NCBI GenBank assembly: GCA_038211505.1 | Contig: JBBQVO010000171.1 | Coordinates: 1 to 7,464, forward strand | Source: JBBQVO01 sp038211505 | GTDB lineage: Bacteria > Chloroflexota > Dehalococcoidia > DSTF01 > JACRBR01 | DNA: 7,464 bases | Direction of reading: 5' to 3' | In this document: positions 1 through 5,058 of the stretch, in pieces | Layout of the letters: every line of letters begins with the position of its first letter | How positions within the stretch are numbered: position 1 is the first letter of the stretch | Notes under the pieces: generated by a model | What the model was told of the DNA's origin: nothing | Databases searched by the model: none | Seen by the model: the letters and a program-made list of their open reading frames with translations, nothing else | Made by a program: the position numbers and the translations under genes

Positions 1-891
1 GAGAAGGATCGGCGGCCGATGCTGATTCCCGATCTCCTCGCCGAGGATCGCTTCACGCCAGCACAGCGCGATCTCATGCGCGACGCCGGCGTCCGTTCGG
101 CGCTGATCGTGCCAATGCTCTGGCAGGATCAAATGATCGGCGTGCTCTCCGTCGCGACGAGGCGCGAGCGGCCGCTCGACGCGCGCGACGTGCAGTTCCT
201 CACTGCCGTCGCCACGCAGGTGACGGCGATCATCCGCACCGAAACCCTCGTCACCGATCTGCAGGCGGCAGCGGCGCATCTCGAAGGCGCGCGCGCCGAT
301 ACGGTACTGCTGCTTGCTGCGGCCGCGGAGGCGCACGACCTGACGACAGGCCGTCACCTCACGCGCGTGAGCACGATCAGTGAAGCACTGGCAGTGGAGT
401 TGGGATACGGCGAGAGCGAGTCAGCGGCGGTCGGCCTCGCGGCTGTGCTGCACGACATCGGTAAGATCCGCGTGCCGGAGACGATCCTCCTCAGCCCGTC
501 GCAGCTTGGCGACGATGAGTGGGCGCTGATGAAGCAGCACACCGTCTGGGGCGCCGAGTTCCTGTCGGCGCGCCCGGGGTTCGAGATGGCATCGACGATC
601 GCGCGCGCCCATCATGAGCGCTGGGATGGCGGCGGCTACCCGCTCGGCCTCGCCGGCGACGAGATCCCGGAGATCGCGGCGATCGTCTCCGTCGCCGATA
701 GCCTCGACGCGATCACCCACAACCGCCCCTACCGCGCCGGCCGCTCGGTCGATTGGGCGATCACGGAGATCATCCGCTGCGCCGGCACGCAGTTCAGCCC
801 GCGCGTCGTCGAAGCCTTGGTGACGGTCCACAACAGCGGCGCGCTGGCCGTGGCCATGGATCACGACGACGATCTCGCCATCGCCGCGTGA
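1..891 (+). CDS. GAF + HD-GYP domain protein, probable cyclic-di-GMP phosphodiesterase (5' partial)
   Basis: The frame is open to the left edge, so the N-terminus is missing; the first in-window ATG is at 19. Numbering from that ATG, residues 1-78 read as the C-terminal half of a GAF sensory domain (ALIVPMLWQDQMIGVLSVAT, then the helix DVQFLTAVATQV). A short alanine-rich helix at 80-100 links to an HD-GYP domain (about 105-270). HD-GYP signatures are present: H113 in TGRHLTRV, the metal-binding HDIGK at 145-149, the paired histidines and GYP in HHERWDGGGYP at 198-208, and VADSLDA at 225-231. HD-GYP proteins of the RpfG type hydrolyse cyclic di-GMP to pGpG or GMP in the cytoplasm. All metal-ligand positions that can be checked look intact, so activity is likely; the signal sensed by the GAF domain is unknown. 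The missing N-terminus may carry further sensor domains. Domain assignment is firm; the exact substrate is inferred from the family. Confidence 0.93.
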   Translation, partial: EKDRRPMLIPDLLAEDRFTPAQRDLMRDAGVRSALIVPMLWQDQMIGVLSVATRRERPLDARDVQFLTAVATQVTAIIRTETLVTDLQAAAAHLEGARADTVLLLAAAAEAHDLTTGRHLTRVSTISEALAVELGYGESESAAVGLAAVLHDIGKIRVPETILLSPSQLGDDEWALMKQHTVWGAEFLSARPGFEMASTIARAHHERWDGGGYPLGLAGDEIPEIAAIVSVADSLDAITHNRPYRAGRSVDWAITEIIRCAGTQFSPRVVEALVTVHNSGALAVAMDHDDDLAIAA

Positions 892-953
892 GCTCGATCC
901 ACGAAGGGCCACGAAGTAGCACGCGCACGCTCGCCATTCTGCGTTGTGAACGA

Positions 954-1077
954 TGTCATTCTGAGCGCAGCGAAGAATCTCTCCGGATCGCTTCCGTGGT
1001 GCGTTCCCGGGCAACACTCATTCGGGAGGATATTCGGTGGGACATCGGAGAGATTCTTCGCTGCGCTCAGAATGACA
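954..1077. repeat. Long inverted repeat with 32-bp arms (MITE/REP-like)
   Basis: The left arm at 954-985 (begins TGTCATTCTGAGCGCAGCG) and the right arm at 1046-1077 are exact reverse complements over 32 bases, with a loop of 60 bases. The element lies wholly between the HD-GYP stop at 891 and the next gene start at 1117. There is no T-tract after the right arm, so it does not look like an ordinary intrinsic terminator, although the RNA could fold into a very stable stem. The loop contains no recognisable gene. From memory, sequences around CATTCTGAGCGNAGCGAAG are dispersed repeats in many environmental bacterial genomes, including Chloroflexota; copy number in this genome cannot be seen from one window. 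Confidence 0.85.
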
Positions 1078-1080
1078 GGC

Positions 1081-1101
1081 ACCCACGACCCACGACCCAC
1101 C
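1081..1101 (+). repeat. Short tandem repeat, three 7-bp units
   Basis: Three head-to-tail units: ACCCACG, ACCCACG, ACCCACC. It abuts the right arm of the 954-1077 inverted repeat and ends 15 bases before the SnoaL-like start codon, so it occupies the place where a -35 element would lie. It may be a slippage product; no function is evident. Confidence 0.6.
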
Positions 1102-1104
1102 GAG

Positions 1105-1110
1105 TACACT
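1105..1110 (+). promoter_or_regulatory. Candidate -10 element for a leaderless SnoaL-like transcript
   Basis: TACACT fits the TANNNT -10 pattern and ends six bases before the ATG at 1117, so transcription would be expected to start at or very near the start codon. No Shine-Dalgarno sequence lies upstream of that ATG and no convincing -35 is visible in the tandem repeat. This is a weak call based on spacing and the missing ribosome site. Confidence 0.35.
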
Positions 1111-1116
1111 CCCGGC

Positions 1117-1539
1117 ATGGTTTCCCGTGAAACGATGCGGCGCGTGTTGCAGGAGCACGTTGATGCGGAGAACGTGCATGATCGGGATCGCGTCGCCGCG
1201 ACGTACATCGAGCACGATCCCGTGTTCGAGGATGTGCCGGCGGGCAAGCGGTTCGTCGGCGTGCCGGACATCGTCGACAACTATCGCCATCTGTGGGACG
1301 GCTTCCCTGGCCTGATGCGGCGCATCGATCGCTGGACGTTCGGCGACGACAGCTGTGTCATCGAGCTGACCCTCGCTGGCAAGAACGAAGGCGCGTACCG
1401 CGGCAACGACGCCACCGGCCGCAGTATCGACCTACGCATCATCGCCCACTTCGCCTTCGACGACGCCGGCCGCATCAAGCAGGAGACGGCGTACTACGAC
1501 GCACTGACGTTCATGCGCCAGCTCGGCATCGGCCGCTGA
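1117..1539 (+). CDS. SnoaL-like / NTF2-fold ester-cyclase family protein
   Basis: A 140-residue protein, the usual size for a single SnoaL-like (NTF2-fold) domain. Features seen: an N-terminal helix (RETMRRVLQEHVDAENVHDRDRV), the family-like segment YIEHDPVFEDVPAGKRFVGVPDIVDNYRHLW at about 30-60, GFPGLMRRIDRW after it, and a C-terminal strand region with LRIIAHFAFDDAGRIKQETAYYD at 107-128. This resembles the SnoaL polyketide-cyclase/ester-cyclase group, whose members include isomerases, cyclases and many proteins of unknown activity; a specific reaction cannot be assigned. The open frame continues upstream through the inverted repeat to 946, but the ATG at 1117 is chosen because the protein similarity begins there and the upstream part is repeat. 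No Shine-Dalgarno is visible and a -10-like TACACT sits six bases upstream, so the mRNA may be leaderless. The next gene begins 31 bases downstream on the same strand. Confidence 0.85.
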   Translation: MVSRETMRRVLQEHVDAENVHDRDRVAATYIEHDPVFEDVPAGKRFVGVPDIVDNYRHLWDGFPGLMRRIDRWTFGDDSCVIELTLAGKNEGAYRGNDATGRSIDLRIIAHFAFDDAGRIKQETAYYDALTFMRQLGIGR

Positions 1540-1559
1540 TCGCCGTAGGCAGCCGGTGG

Positions 1560-1565
1560 TAGACT
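1560..1565 (+). promoter_or_regulatory. Candidate extended -10 for the toxin-antitoxin operon
   Basis: TAGACT is preceded by TGG, forming an extended -10 (TGGTAGACT, 1557-1565), and ends five bases before the ATG at 1571. That spacing would place the transcription start at or next to the start codon, giving a leaderless antitoxin message. No good -35 is seen about 17 bases upstream, which is tolerable for an extended -10. Alternatively, GGTGG in the same stretch may act as a poor ribosome site in read-through mRNA. Confidence 0.4.
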
Positions 1566-1570
1566 GGCGT

Positions 1571-1816
1571 ATGCCAAACGAAGATCTCCAATCACTGATC
1601 GTGGTAGATCCCGCGATCATGCACGGGCAGGCATGCATCGCCGGTACACGCATCCCGGTGAGCGTCATCCTCGACTGCGTCGCCGCCGGACTGTCCGACG
1701 ACGAGATCATCGCGCAGTATCCCGGCCTGACGACGAACAGCATTCGAGCGTCCGCGGCGTATGGCTCACTACTCGCCCGTGAAGAGATCGTGCCGCTCTC
1801 GACGCAGCCGGCGTGA
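1571..1816 (+). CDS. DUF433 family antitoxin (VapB-like)
   Basis: An 81-residue protein with the DUF433 signature: IVVDPAIMHGQACIAGTRIPVSVILD (about 10-35), then GLSDDEIIAQYPGLTTNSIRASAAYG (about 40-66), the end of which is the helix-turn-helix-like part of the family. DUF433 proteins are typically antitoxins that bind and neutralise a PIN-like partner and repress their own promoter. The context supports this: the stop overlaps the start of a DUF5615 gene by four bases, the standard arrangement for translational coupling. An in-frame GTG at 1556 would add five residues (VDWR before MP), but the ATG at 1571 gives the normal N-terminus and lies five bases after an extended -10. The product should be cytoplasmic and labile, as is usual for antitoxins. 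The family call is strong; antitoxin function is inferred from family and neighbour. Confidence 0.9.
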   Translation: MPNEDLQSLIVVDPAIMHGQACIAGTRIPVSVILDCVAAGLSDDEIIAQYPGLTTNSIRASAAYGSLLAREEIVPLSTQPA

Positions 1817-2169
1817 GGGTGAAGCTCGACGAGAACCTTCCGCTCGATCTCGTTCCCGTGTTTGTGGAGCATGGACATGACGCCACGACGGTCCGAGACG
1901 AGCGTCTCGCGGGCTCGTCGGATGACCGAATATTCGAAGTTGTACGAGCAGAACGTCGACTCCTGATCACGCTCGATCGCGGGTTCGGCGATATTCGTCG
2001 CTACCCACCAGGCACCCATTCGGGGATCGTTGTGATGCGGCTCAGGGATCAACGCCCGTCGTTCGTGCTGCGGGCGATCACATCTCTCCTTACGAATCAC
2101 CAACTGGAAGAATTCGAAGGGTGCATCGTCGTCGTTCATGACGACGTGATTCGTATCAGGCGGCGGTAG
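1813..2169 (+). CDS. DUF5615 PIN-like family toxin
   Basis: A 118-residue protein. It opens with the diagnostic RVKLDENLP motif, in which D6 and E7 are candidate metal ligands, followed by VEHGHDATTVRDE (18-30) and the core RRLLITLDRGFGDIRRYPPG (48-67) with D55 and D60. This is the DUF5615 PIN-like fold (related to Mut7-C), whose members are predicted Mg-dependent ribonucleases acting as toxins. The acidic residues expected of the PIN-like centre are visible, so the nuclease appears intact. The GTG start at 1813 overlaps the antitoxin stop in GTGA; a second in-frame GTG at 1819 would shorten it by two residues. Translation is probably coupled to the antitoxin. The last five residues are mostly basic (RIRRR). 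The family is clear; toxicity and RNA target are not shown by sequence. Confidence 0.9.
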   Translation: MRVKLDENLPLDLVPVFVEHGHDATTVRDERLAGSSDDRIFEVVRAERRLLITLDRGFGDIRRYPPGTHSGIVVMRLRDQRPSFVLRAITSLLTNHQLEEFEGCIVVVHDDVIRIRRR

Positions 2170-2185
2170 TGTGAGGACGGCCGTC

Positions 2186-2791
2186 ATGACGACGCAACCG
2201 CTCGAACTACAGCCACTGACCCTCGAAGGCGCGCATGTGCGGCTGGAGCCGCTGTCGCGCGCGCATCTCGACGGCATCATGCGCGCCGGCGAGGATGATG
2301 CGATCTGGACGTGGCTGCCGTACCGGCCGCGCACGCGTGAGGAGTATGCGCGCTGGCTCGACGATGCGCTGGCGGCGCAGGCGACGGGCGATCAGCTGCC
2401 GTTTGCGACGATCGATCGCGCTTCGGGTGACGTCGCCGGCAGCACGCGGCTCTTTCTCACGAGCGCGCGCGATCGCCGCATCGAGATCGGCGGCACATGG
2501 CTGGCGACGTCGGCGCAGCGGACGCCGATCAACACGGAGTCAAAGTATCTGCTGCTGCGCCACTGCTTCGAGGCGCTCAGCTGCGTGCGCGTCGAACTGA
2601 AGACGGACGCGCGCAATGAGAAGTCGCAGCGGGCGATCGCGCGCATCGGCGGTCGGCTCGAAGGAACGATGCGCAAGCATATGCTGACTCGCGGCGGCAT
2701 CTATCGCGACAGCGTCTACTTCAGCATCATCGACGACGAGTGGCCGGCCGCGAAGCAGCGGCTGGAGGAGATGCTCGCCGCTCGCGCCTGA
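2186..2791 (+). CDS. GNAT family N-acetyltransferase, RimJ/RimL type
   Basis: A 201-residue protein of the Acetyltransf_3 group. Visible features: LTLEGAHVRLEPLSRAHLDG at 11-30, the EIGGTWLATSAQRTPINTESK block at 100-120, the long helix LLLRHCFEALSCVRVELKT, the acetyl-CoA-binding and substrate region NEKSQRAIARIGGRLEGTMRKH at 144-165, and YRDSVYFSII at 173-182. Such enzymes transfer acetyl from acetyl-CoA to N-terminal or small-molecule amines; RimJ and RimL act on ribosomal protein N-termini, but many relatives have other or unknown targets, so none is assigned. The ATG at 2186 is preferred over the in-frame GTG at 2171 because a GAGG (2173-2176) lies nine bases upstream and the family N-terminus fits. 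It begins 16 bases after the toxin gene, so it may be co-transcribed with the toxin-antitoxin pair, and a terminator follows 39 bases after its stop. Confidence 0.93.
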   Translation: MTTQPLELQPLTLEGAHVRLEPLSRAHLDGIMRAGEDDAIWTWLPYRPRTREEYARWLDDALAAQATGDQLPFATIDRASGDVAGSTRLFLTSARDRRIEIGGTWLATSAQRTPINTESKYLLLRHCFEALSCVRVELKTDARNEKSQRAIARIGGRLEGTMRKHMLTRGGIYRDSVYFSIIDDEWPAAKQRLEEMLAARA

Positions 2792-2830
2792 CCTCGATCA
2801 CGCCGTGTTCTTTCGTGGATCGCAAGCACG

Positions 2831-2863
2831 CAGAAGGCCGGCGGTATCGCCGGCCTTCTGTTT
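2831..2863 (+). terminator. Rho-independent terminator after the GNAT gene
   Basis: Perfect 13-bp stem (CAGAAGGCCGGCG, 2831-2843, with its complement at 2848-2860), a four-base loop GTAT, then TTT GG TT. The very GC-rich stem right after a gene end and the short T-run make it a convincing terminator for the 1117-2791 gene block. The T-run is short, so efficiency is uncertain. Confidence 0.85.
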
Positions 2864-3210
2864 GGTTGGGCTTCCGTGCCCGGATCACCCGATCGTGTGC
2901 GCGGAACAGGCGCTTCGGCCCCGAATCCGCCAGGACTCGGGGTGGACTATGCGACGGCGCGCGGGAGGCGGACGAATGTCGCGCGCACCTGCACGGGATA
3001 GCGGCGGGCCGATGACGTCGTCCGATCCGCGCCCTCTCCGCTGTTGGTTGGTTGCATCGTGGCGGGCGGGTCCATCTCGTCCTCCGTCGTCGTCGCTCGG
3101 TCCGGAGCCGTCGTCCGGTCACCTGCGTAGTATCGCCGCGCGCCGTGTCGCGTAGGTTGCGGCGCCGTTACGGAGATGTTGAATTTCCATGACATCGACG
3201 ACGTGTGAGA
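2864..3210. other. Gap with no convincing gene
   Basis: No frame here gives a recognisable protein. Several open frames exist on both strands but they are arginine/proline/serine-rich, as expected from chance in GC-rich DNA. The most plausible is an 82-codon minus-strand frame (2947-3195, starting MSWKFNISVTAP), which lacks a ribosome binding site and has no family match that I recognise. A weak inverted repeat (CCCCGA at 2919-2924, TCGGGG at 2937-2942) is also present. The stretch may be degraded sequence. Confidence 0.5.
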
Positions 3211-3433
3211 GGAACCACAGAGACACAGAGGCACAGAGGTTGGGTGGGTTGGGCGTCCCTGAGAGGCGGGAATATCAAACAGCAAAAAGCAAGGCGACTG
3301 GCAAACAACAAGACGACGGAAGGGAACCACAGAGACACAGAGACACTGAGGCTCTGAGGTTCGGGTGGCGCTGCGAGGCGGGAACAGCAAACAACAAACT
3401 ACAAACAGCAAAGGGCGACCGGCAAAACGTCGG
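3211..3433. repeat. Two tandem, diverged copies of a ~112-bp repeat
   Basis: Unit 1 spans about 3211-3322 and unit 2 about 3323-3433. Both begin with the same 20 bases (GGAACCACAGAGACACAGAG), and then share GAGGCGGGAA, an A-rich stretch built on CAAACAGCAAA-type words, and near the end GCGACTGGCAAAC versus GCGACCGGCAAAAC. The base composition (A/C-rich, low GC on this strand) is unlike the surrounding genes. From memory, ACCACAGAGACACAGAG motifs are widespread dispersed intergenic repeats in environmental bacteria. No gene is supported inside it. Confidence 0.8.
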
Positions 3434-3476
3434 ATGTCGGACGCATATCACAACAGGTCGATGTCGGTGCCGATCG

Positions 3477-4100
3477 TCAAGCGGTATGCGGGCGGCTGGG
3501 CTTCAGGCGCGATGGCGAACGCAGACCGTCAAGCAGGCGCAACACTGATGCGCCGATCTCGGCGCGGGCGGCGCGGGTGTCGGGCGATTGGGCGATCAGG
3601 AGGCCGGCTTCGTTGATGGCGGCTAGCAACAGATGCGCGAGCGGCGACACGGGCTGCGGCGGCACAAACTTTTCGTTGATCGCCGCCTGTAGTCCGGCGG
3701 TGAGCAGGCCGAGGGCGTATTGCTCTTCGACGGCGCGCCAGGCGTCGCGACCGAGCACCGACGGTGCGTCGAGCAGGACGATGCGCTGCACGTCCGGTTG
3801 CAGGCAGGCGTCGAGGAAGGCGTTGCAGCCGTTGACGAGGCTGGCCCAGGCATCCGACTTCGCCGACGCCACCCTCACCATCTCCGCCATGAGATCGCGT
3901 TCGACGTCTTCGAAGACGGCGGCGAAGAGCTCGCGCTTGTCGCGGAAGTGGTGGTAGAGCGCGCCCCGCGTTACGCCTGCCGCGCGCACGACCTCCTCCG
4001 TCGCCGTGCCGGCGTAGCCGCGTTCGGCGAAGAGGGTGCGGGCGACCGCGATGAGAGCCGCGCGCGTCGACTCCGAACGGTCGGCCTGGCGCGTTGACAT
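3477..4100 (-). CDS. TetR/AcrR family transcriptional repressor
   Basis: A 207-residue protein, normal for TetR regulators. The N-terminal DNA-binding domain is clear: STRAALIAVARTLFAERGYAGTATEEVVRAAGVTRGALYHHFRDKRELFAAVFE (11-64), with the helix-turn-helix at about 34-53. The C-terminal half is the ligand/dimer domain, including the segment RIVLLDAPSVLGRDAW (106-121) that is recurrent in one TetR subgroup. The minus-strand ATG at 4100-4098 has an AGGGAG ribosome site (4111-4106) five bases upstream; another ATG at 4104 is in a different frame. The gene diverges from the alpha/beta hydrolase at 4189 with 88 bases between starts. Two palindromic operators in that gap (4101-4117 and 4119-4135) indicate that it represses both itself and the hydrolase; box 1 contains its own ribosome site. 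The inducer is unknown but is plausibly a substrate or product of the hydrolase. Confidence 0.93.
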   Translation of the reverse strand: MSTRQADRSESTRAALIAVARTLFAERGYAGTATEEVVRAAGVTRGALYHHFRDKRELFAAVFEDVERDLMAEMVRVASAKSDAWASLVNGCNAFLDACLQPDVQRIVLLDAPSVLGRDAWRAVEEQYALGLLTAGLQAAINEKFVPPQPVSPLAHLLLAAINEAGLLIAQSPDTRAARAEIGASVLRLLDGLRSPSRLKPSRPHTA

Positions 4101-4123
4101 ACATACTCCCTGTATGTTACATA
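4094..4123 (+). promoter_or_regulatory. Candidate sigma-70-type promoter of the hydrolase gene
   Basis: A consensus -35 TTGACA is at 4094-4099, overlapping the TetR start codon on the other strand. Eighteen bases later is TACATA (4118-4123), preceded by TGT as an extended -10; TTACAT at 4117-4122 gives 17-bp spacing. The -10 is weak in either reading. Both operator palindromes overlap the spacer and -10, so bound repressor would block RNA polymerase. Confidence 0.6.
4101..4117. promoter_or_regulatory. Palindromic operator box 1 (probable TetR site)
   Basis: ACATACTCCCTGTATGT is a perfect dyad of ACATAC and GTATGT around TCCCT. It lies directly before the TetR start codon, between the -35 and -10 of the hydrolase promoter. 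On the minus strand its core reads AGGGA, part of the TetR ribosome binding site. Confidence 0.85.
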
Positions 4124-4135
4124 CTCGCTGTATGC
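4119..4135. promoter_or_regulatory. Palindromic operator box 2 (probable TetR site)
   Basis: ACATACTCGCTGTATGC repeats box 1 with two changes (core C to G, last base T to C). Its centre is 18 bp from that of box 1, so two dimers could bind side by side. It covers the -10 and start region of the hydrolase promoter. Confidence 0.82.
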
Positions 4136-4188
4136 ATCATAACCGCTGCCGCCCGGCGGCGGAACCGTCATCCAGATCGGAGTCACGC

Positions 4189-5058
4189 ATGAACGCCACC
4201 GCATTCGCCGCCGCCCGCAAGACCGTCACGACGCCGTACGGCGATATCGCCTACGTCGAACAGGGCGTCGGCCCCGCTGCGCTCTTCATTCACGGCGTGC
4301 TGCTCAACGGCTATCTCTGGCACGATGTCATCGACCTGCTGGCGAAGGATCGTCGCTGCATCGCCATCGACATGATGGGTCACGGCGGCTCGCTGGTGCC
4401 GCTCGATCAAGATCTGTCGTTCGCGGCGCAGGCGGAGATGCTGGAGGCGTTCGTCGACGCGCTCGGACTCGATCAGGTCGACGTGATCGGCAACGATAGC
4501 GGCGGTGGCATCGCGCAGATCTTCGCCGCGCGTCATCCGGAGCGCATCCGCACGCTGACGCTGACGAACTGCGACACGCACGACAACATCTTCCCGCCCG
4601 CGGTTGTGCCGCTCTTCGACGTGATCAAGGCCGGCAAATTGCTCGATATCTTCCGCCCGATGCTGACGAATTCCGACGCTGCCCGTGCCGGCTTCGCGAC
4701 GACGTTCGAAGCGCCCGACAAGCTCAGCGATGAGACGATCCGCGCCTTCATCGACCCGCTGGTCGCGAACGAAGAGGCGGGCGCGTACGTGCAGCGCTGG
4801 GTGAACGCCCTCGACACCGCCGATCTCGTGGGCGCCGAGCCGGGGCTGCGCACGCTGCAAGCGCCGACCCTGATCGTCTGGGGCACGGCCGACGTGTTTT
4901 TCGACGTGAAGTGGGCGCACTGGTTGAAGGACACGATCCCGGGCGCGCTCGACGTGATCGAAGTGCCGGGCGCCAAGCTCTTCTTCCCGCTCGAACGCCC
5001 GCAACTGCTCGCCGACGCCGTCCGCACGATGTGGGAGGCGCATGCTGGGGCGACCTAA
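4189..5058 (+). CDS. Alpha/beta hydrolase with aspartate nucleophile
   Basis: A 289-residue alpha/beta hydrolase-fold protein without signal peptide. Order of motifs: N-terminal strands TPYGDIAYVEQGVG, oxyanion-hole HG at 35-36 (FIHGVLLNGYLWH), AIDMMGHGGS at 59-68, nucleophile elbow VIGNDSGGGIAQ at 99-110, a cap region (about 130-215), and the acid strand TLIVWGTAD at 227-235. Aligned to the usual VGHSMGG elbow, the nucleophile position is D103, as in haloalkane dehalogenases and epoxide hydrolases, not serine. D235 is the likely acid. At the position where the catalytic histidine is normally found (GxxH) the sequence is GAKL (261-264), followed by FFPLERP, so the histidine seems absent. The substrate cannot be assigned. 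The ATG at 4189 has GGAG (4179-4182) six bases upstream; the frame extends upstream to 4036 but that part overlaps the operators and the TetR gene. The stop overlaps that of the convergent minus-strand gene. Confidence 0.9.
   Translation: MNATAFAAARKTVTTPYGDIAYVEQGVGPAALFIHGVLLNGYLWHDVIDLLAKDRRCIAIDMMGHGGSLVPLDQDLSFAAQAEMLEAFVDALGLDQVDVIGNDSGGGIAQIFAARHPERIRTLTLTNCDTHDNIFPPAVVPLFDVIKAGKLLDIFRPMLTNSDAARAGFATTFEAPDKLSDETIRAFIDPLVANEEAGAYVQRWVNALDTADLVGAEPGLRTLQAPTLIVWGTADVFFDVKWAHWLKDTIPGALDVIEVPGAKLFFPLERPQLLADAVRTMWEAHAGAT

Noticed and set aside
954..1077. Intrinsic terminator of the HD-GYP gene
   Set aside because: The loop is 60 bases and no T-tract follows the right arm; it fits a dispersed inverted repeat better.
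946..1116. Upstream extension of the SnoaL-like gene from 946
   Set aside because: The extra 57 codons are encoded by the inverted repeat and tandem repeat and are not part of the SnoaL fold.
1432..2334. 300-codon open frame on the minus strand across the SnoaL, DUF433 and DUF5615 genes
   Set aside because: It is antisense to three recognisable proteins and has no domain signature; a shadow frame.
2186..2791. GNAT gene as a TacT-like toxin of a toxin-antitoxin pair
   Set aside because: Length and motifs fit the RimJ/RimL group, TacT-type toxins are shorter and pair with an RHH antitoxin directly upstream, which is absent here.
2947..3195. Possible 82-codon minus-strand gene starting MSWKFNISVTAP
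   Set aside because: It has no ribosome binding site, resembles no known family, and most of its length is arginine/threonine/proline-rich as expected by chance in GC-rich DNA. Kept only as a remark on the gap.
3211..3433. CRISPR-like array
   Set aside because: Only two units about 112 bp long, imperfect, without spacer-like unique segments or cas genes nearby.
4183..5043. Long minus-strand frame (286 codons) opposite the hydrolase
   Set aside because: Arginine-rich antisense shadow of a clear alpha/beta hydrolase; no motif or ribosome site.
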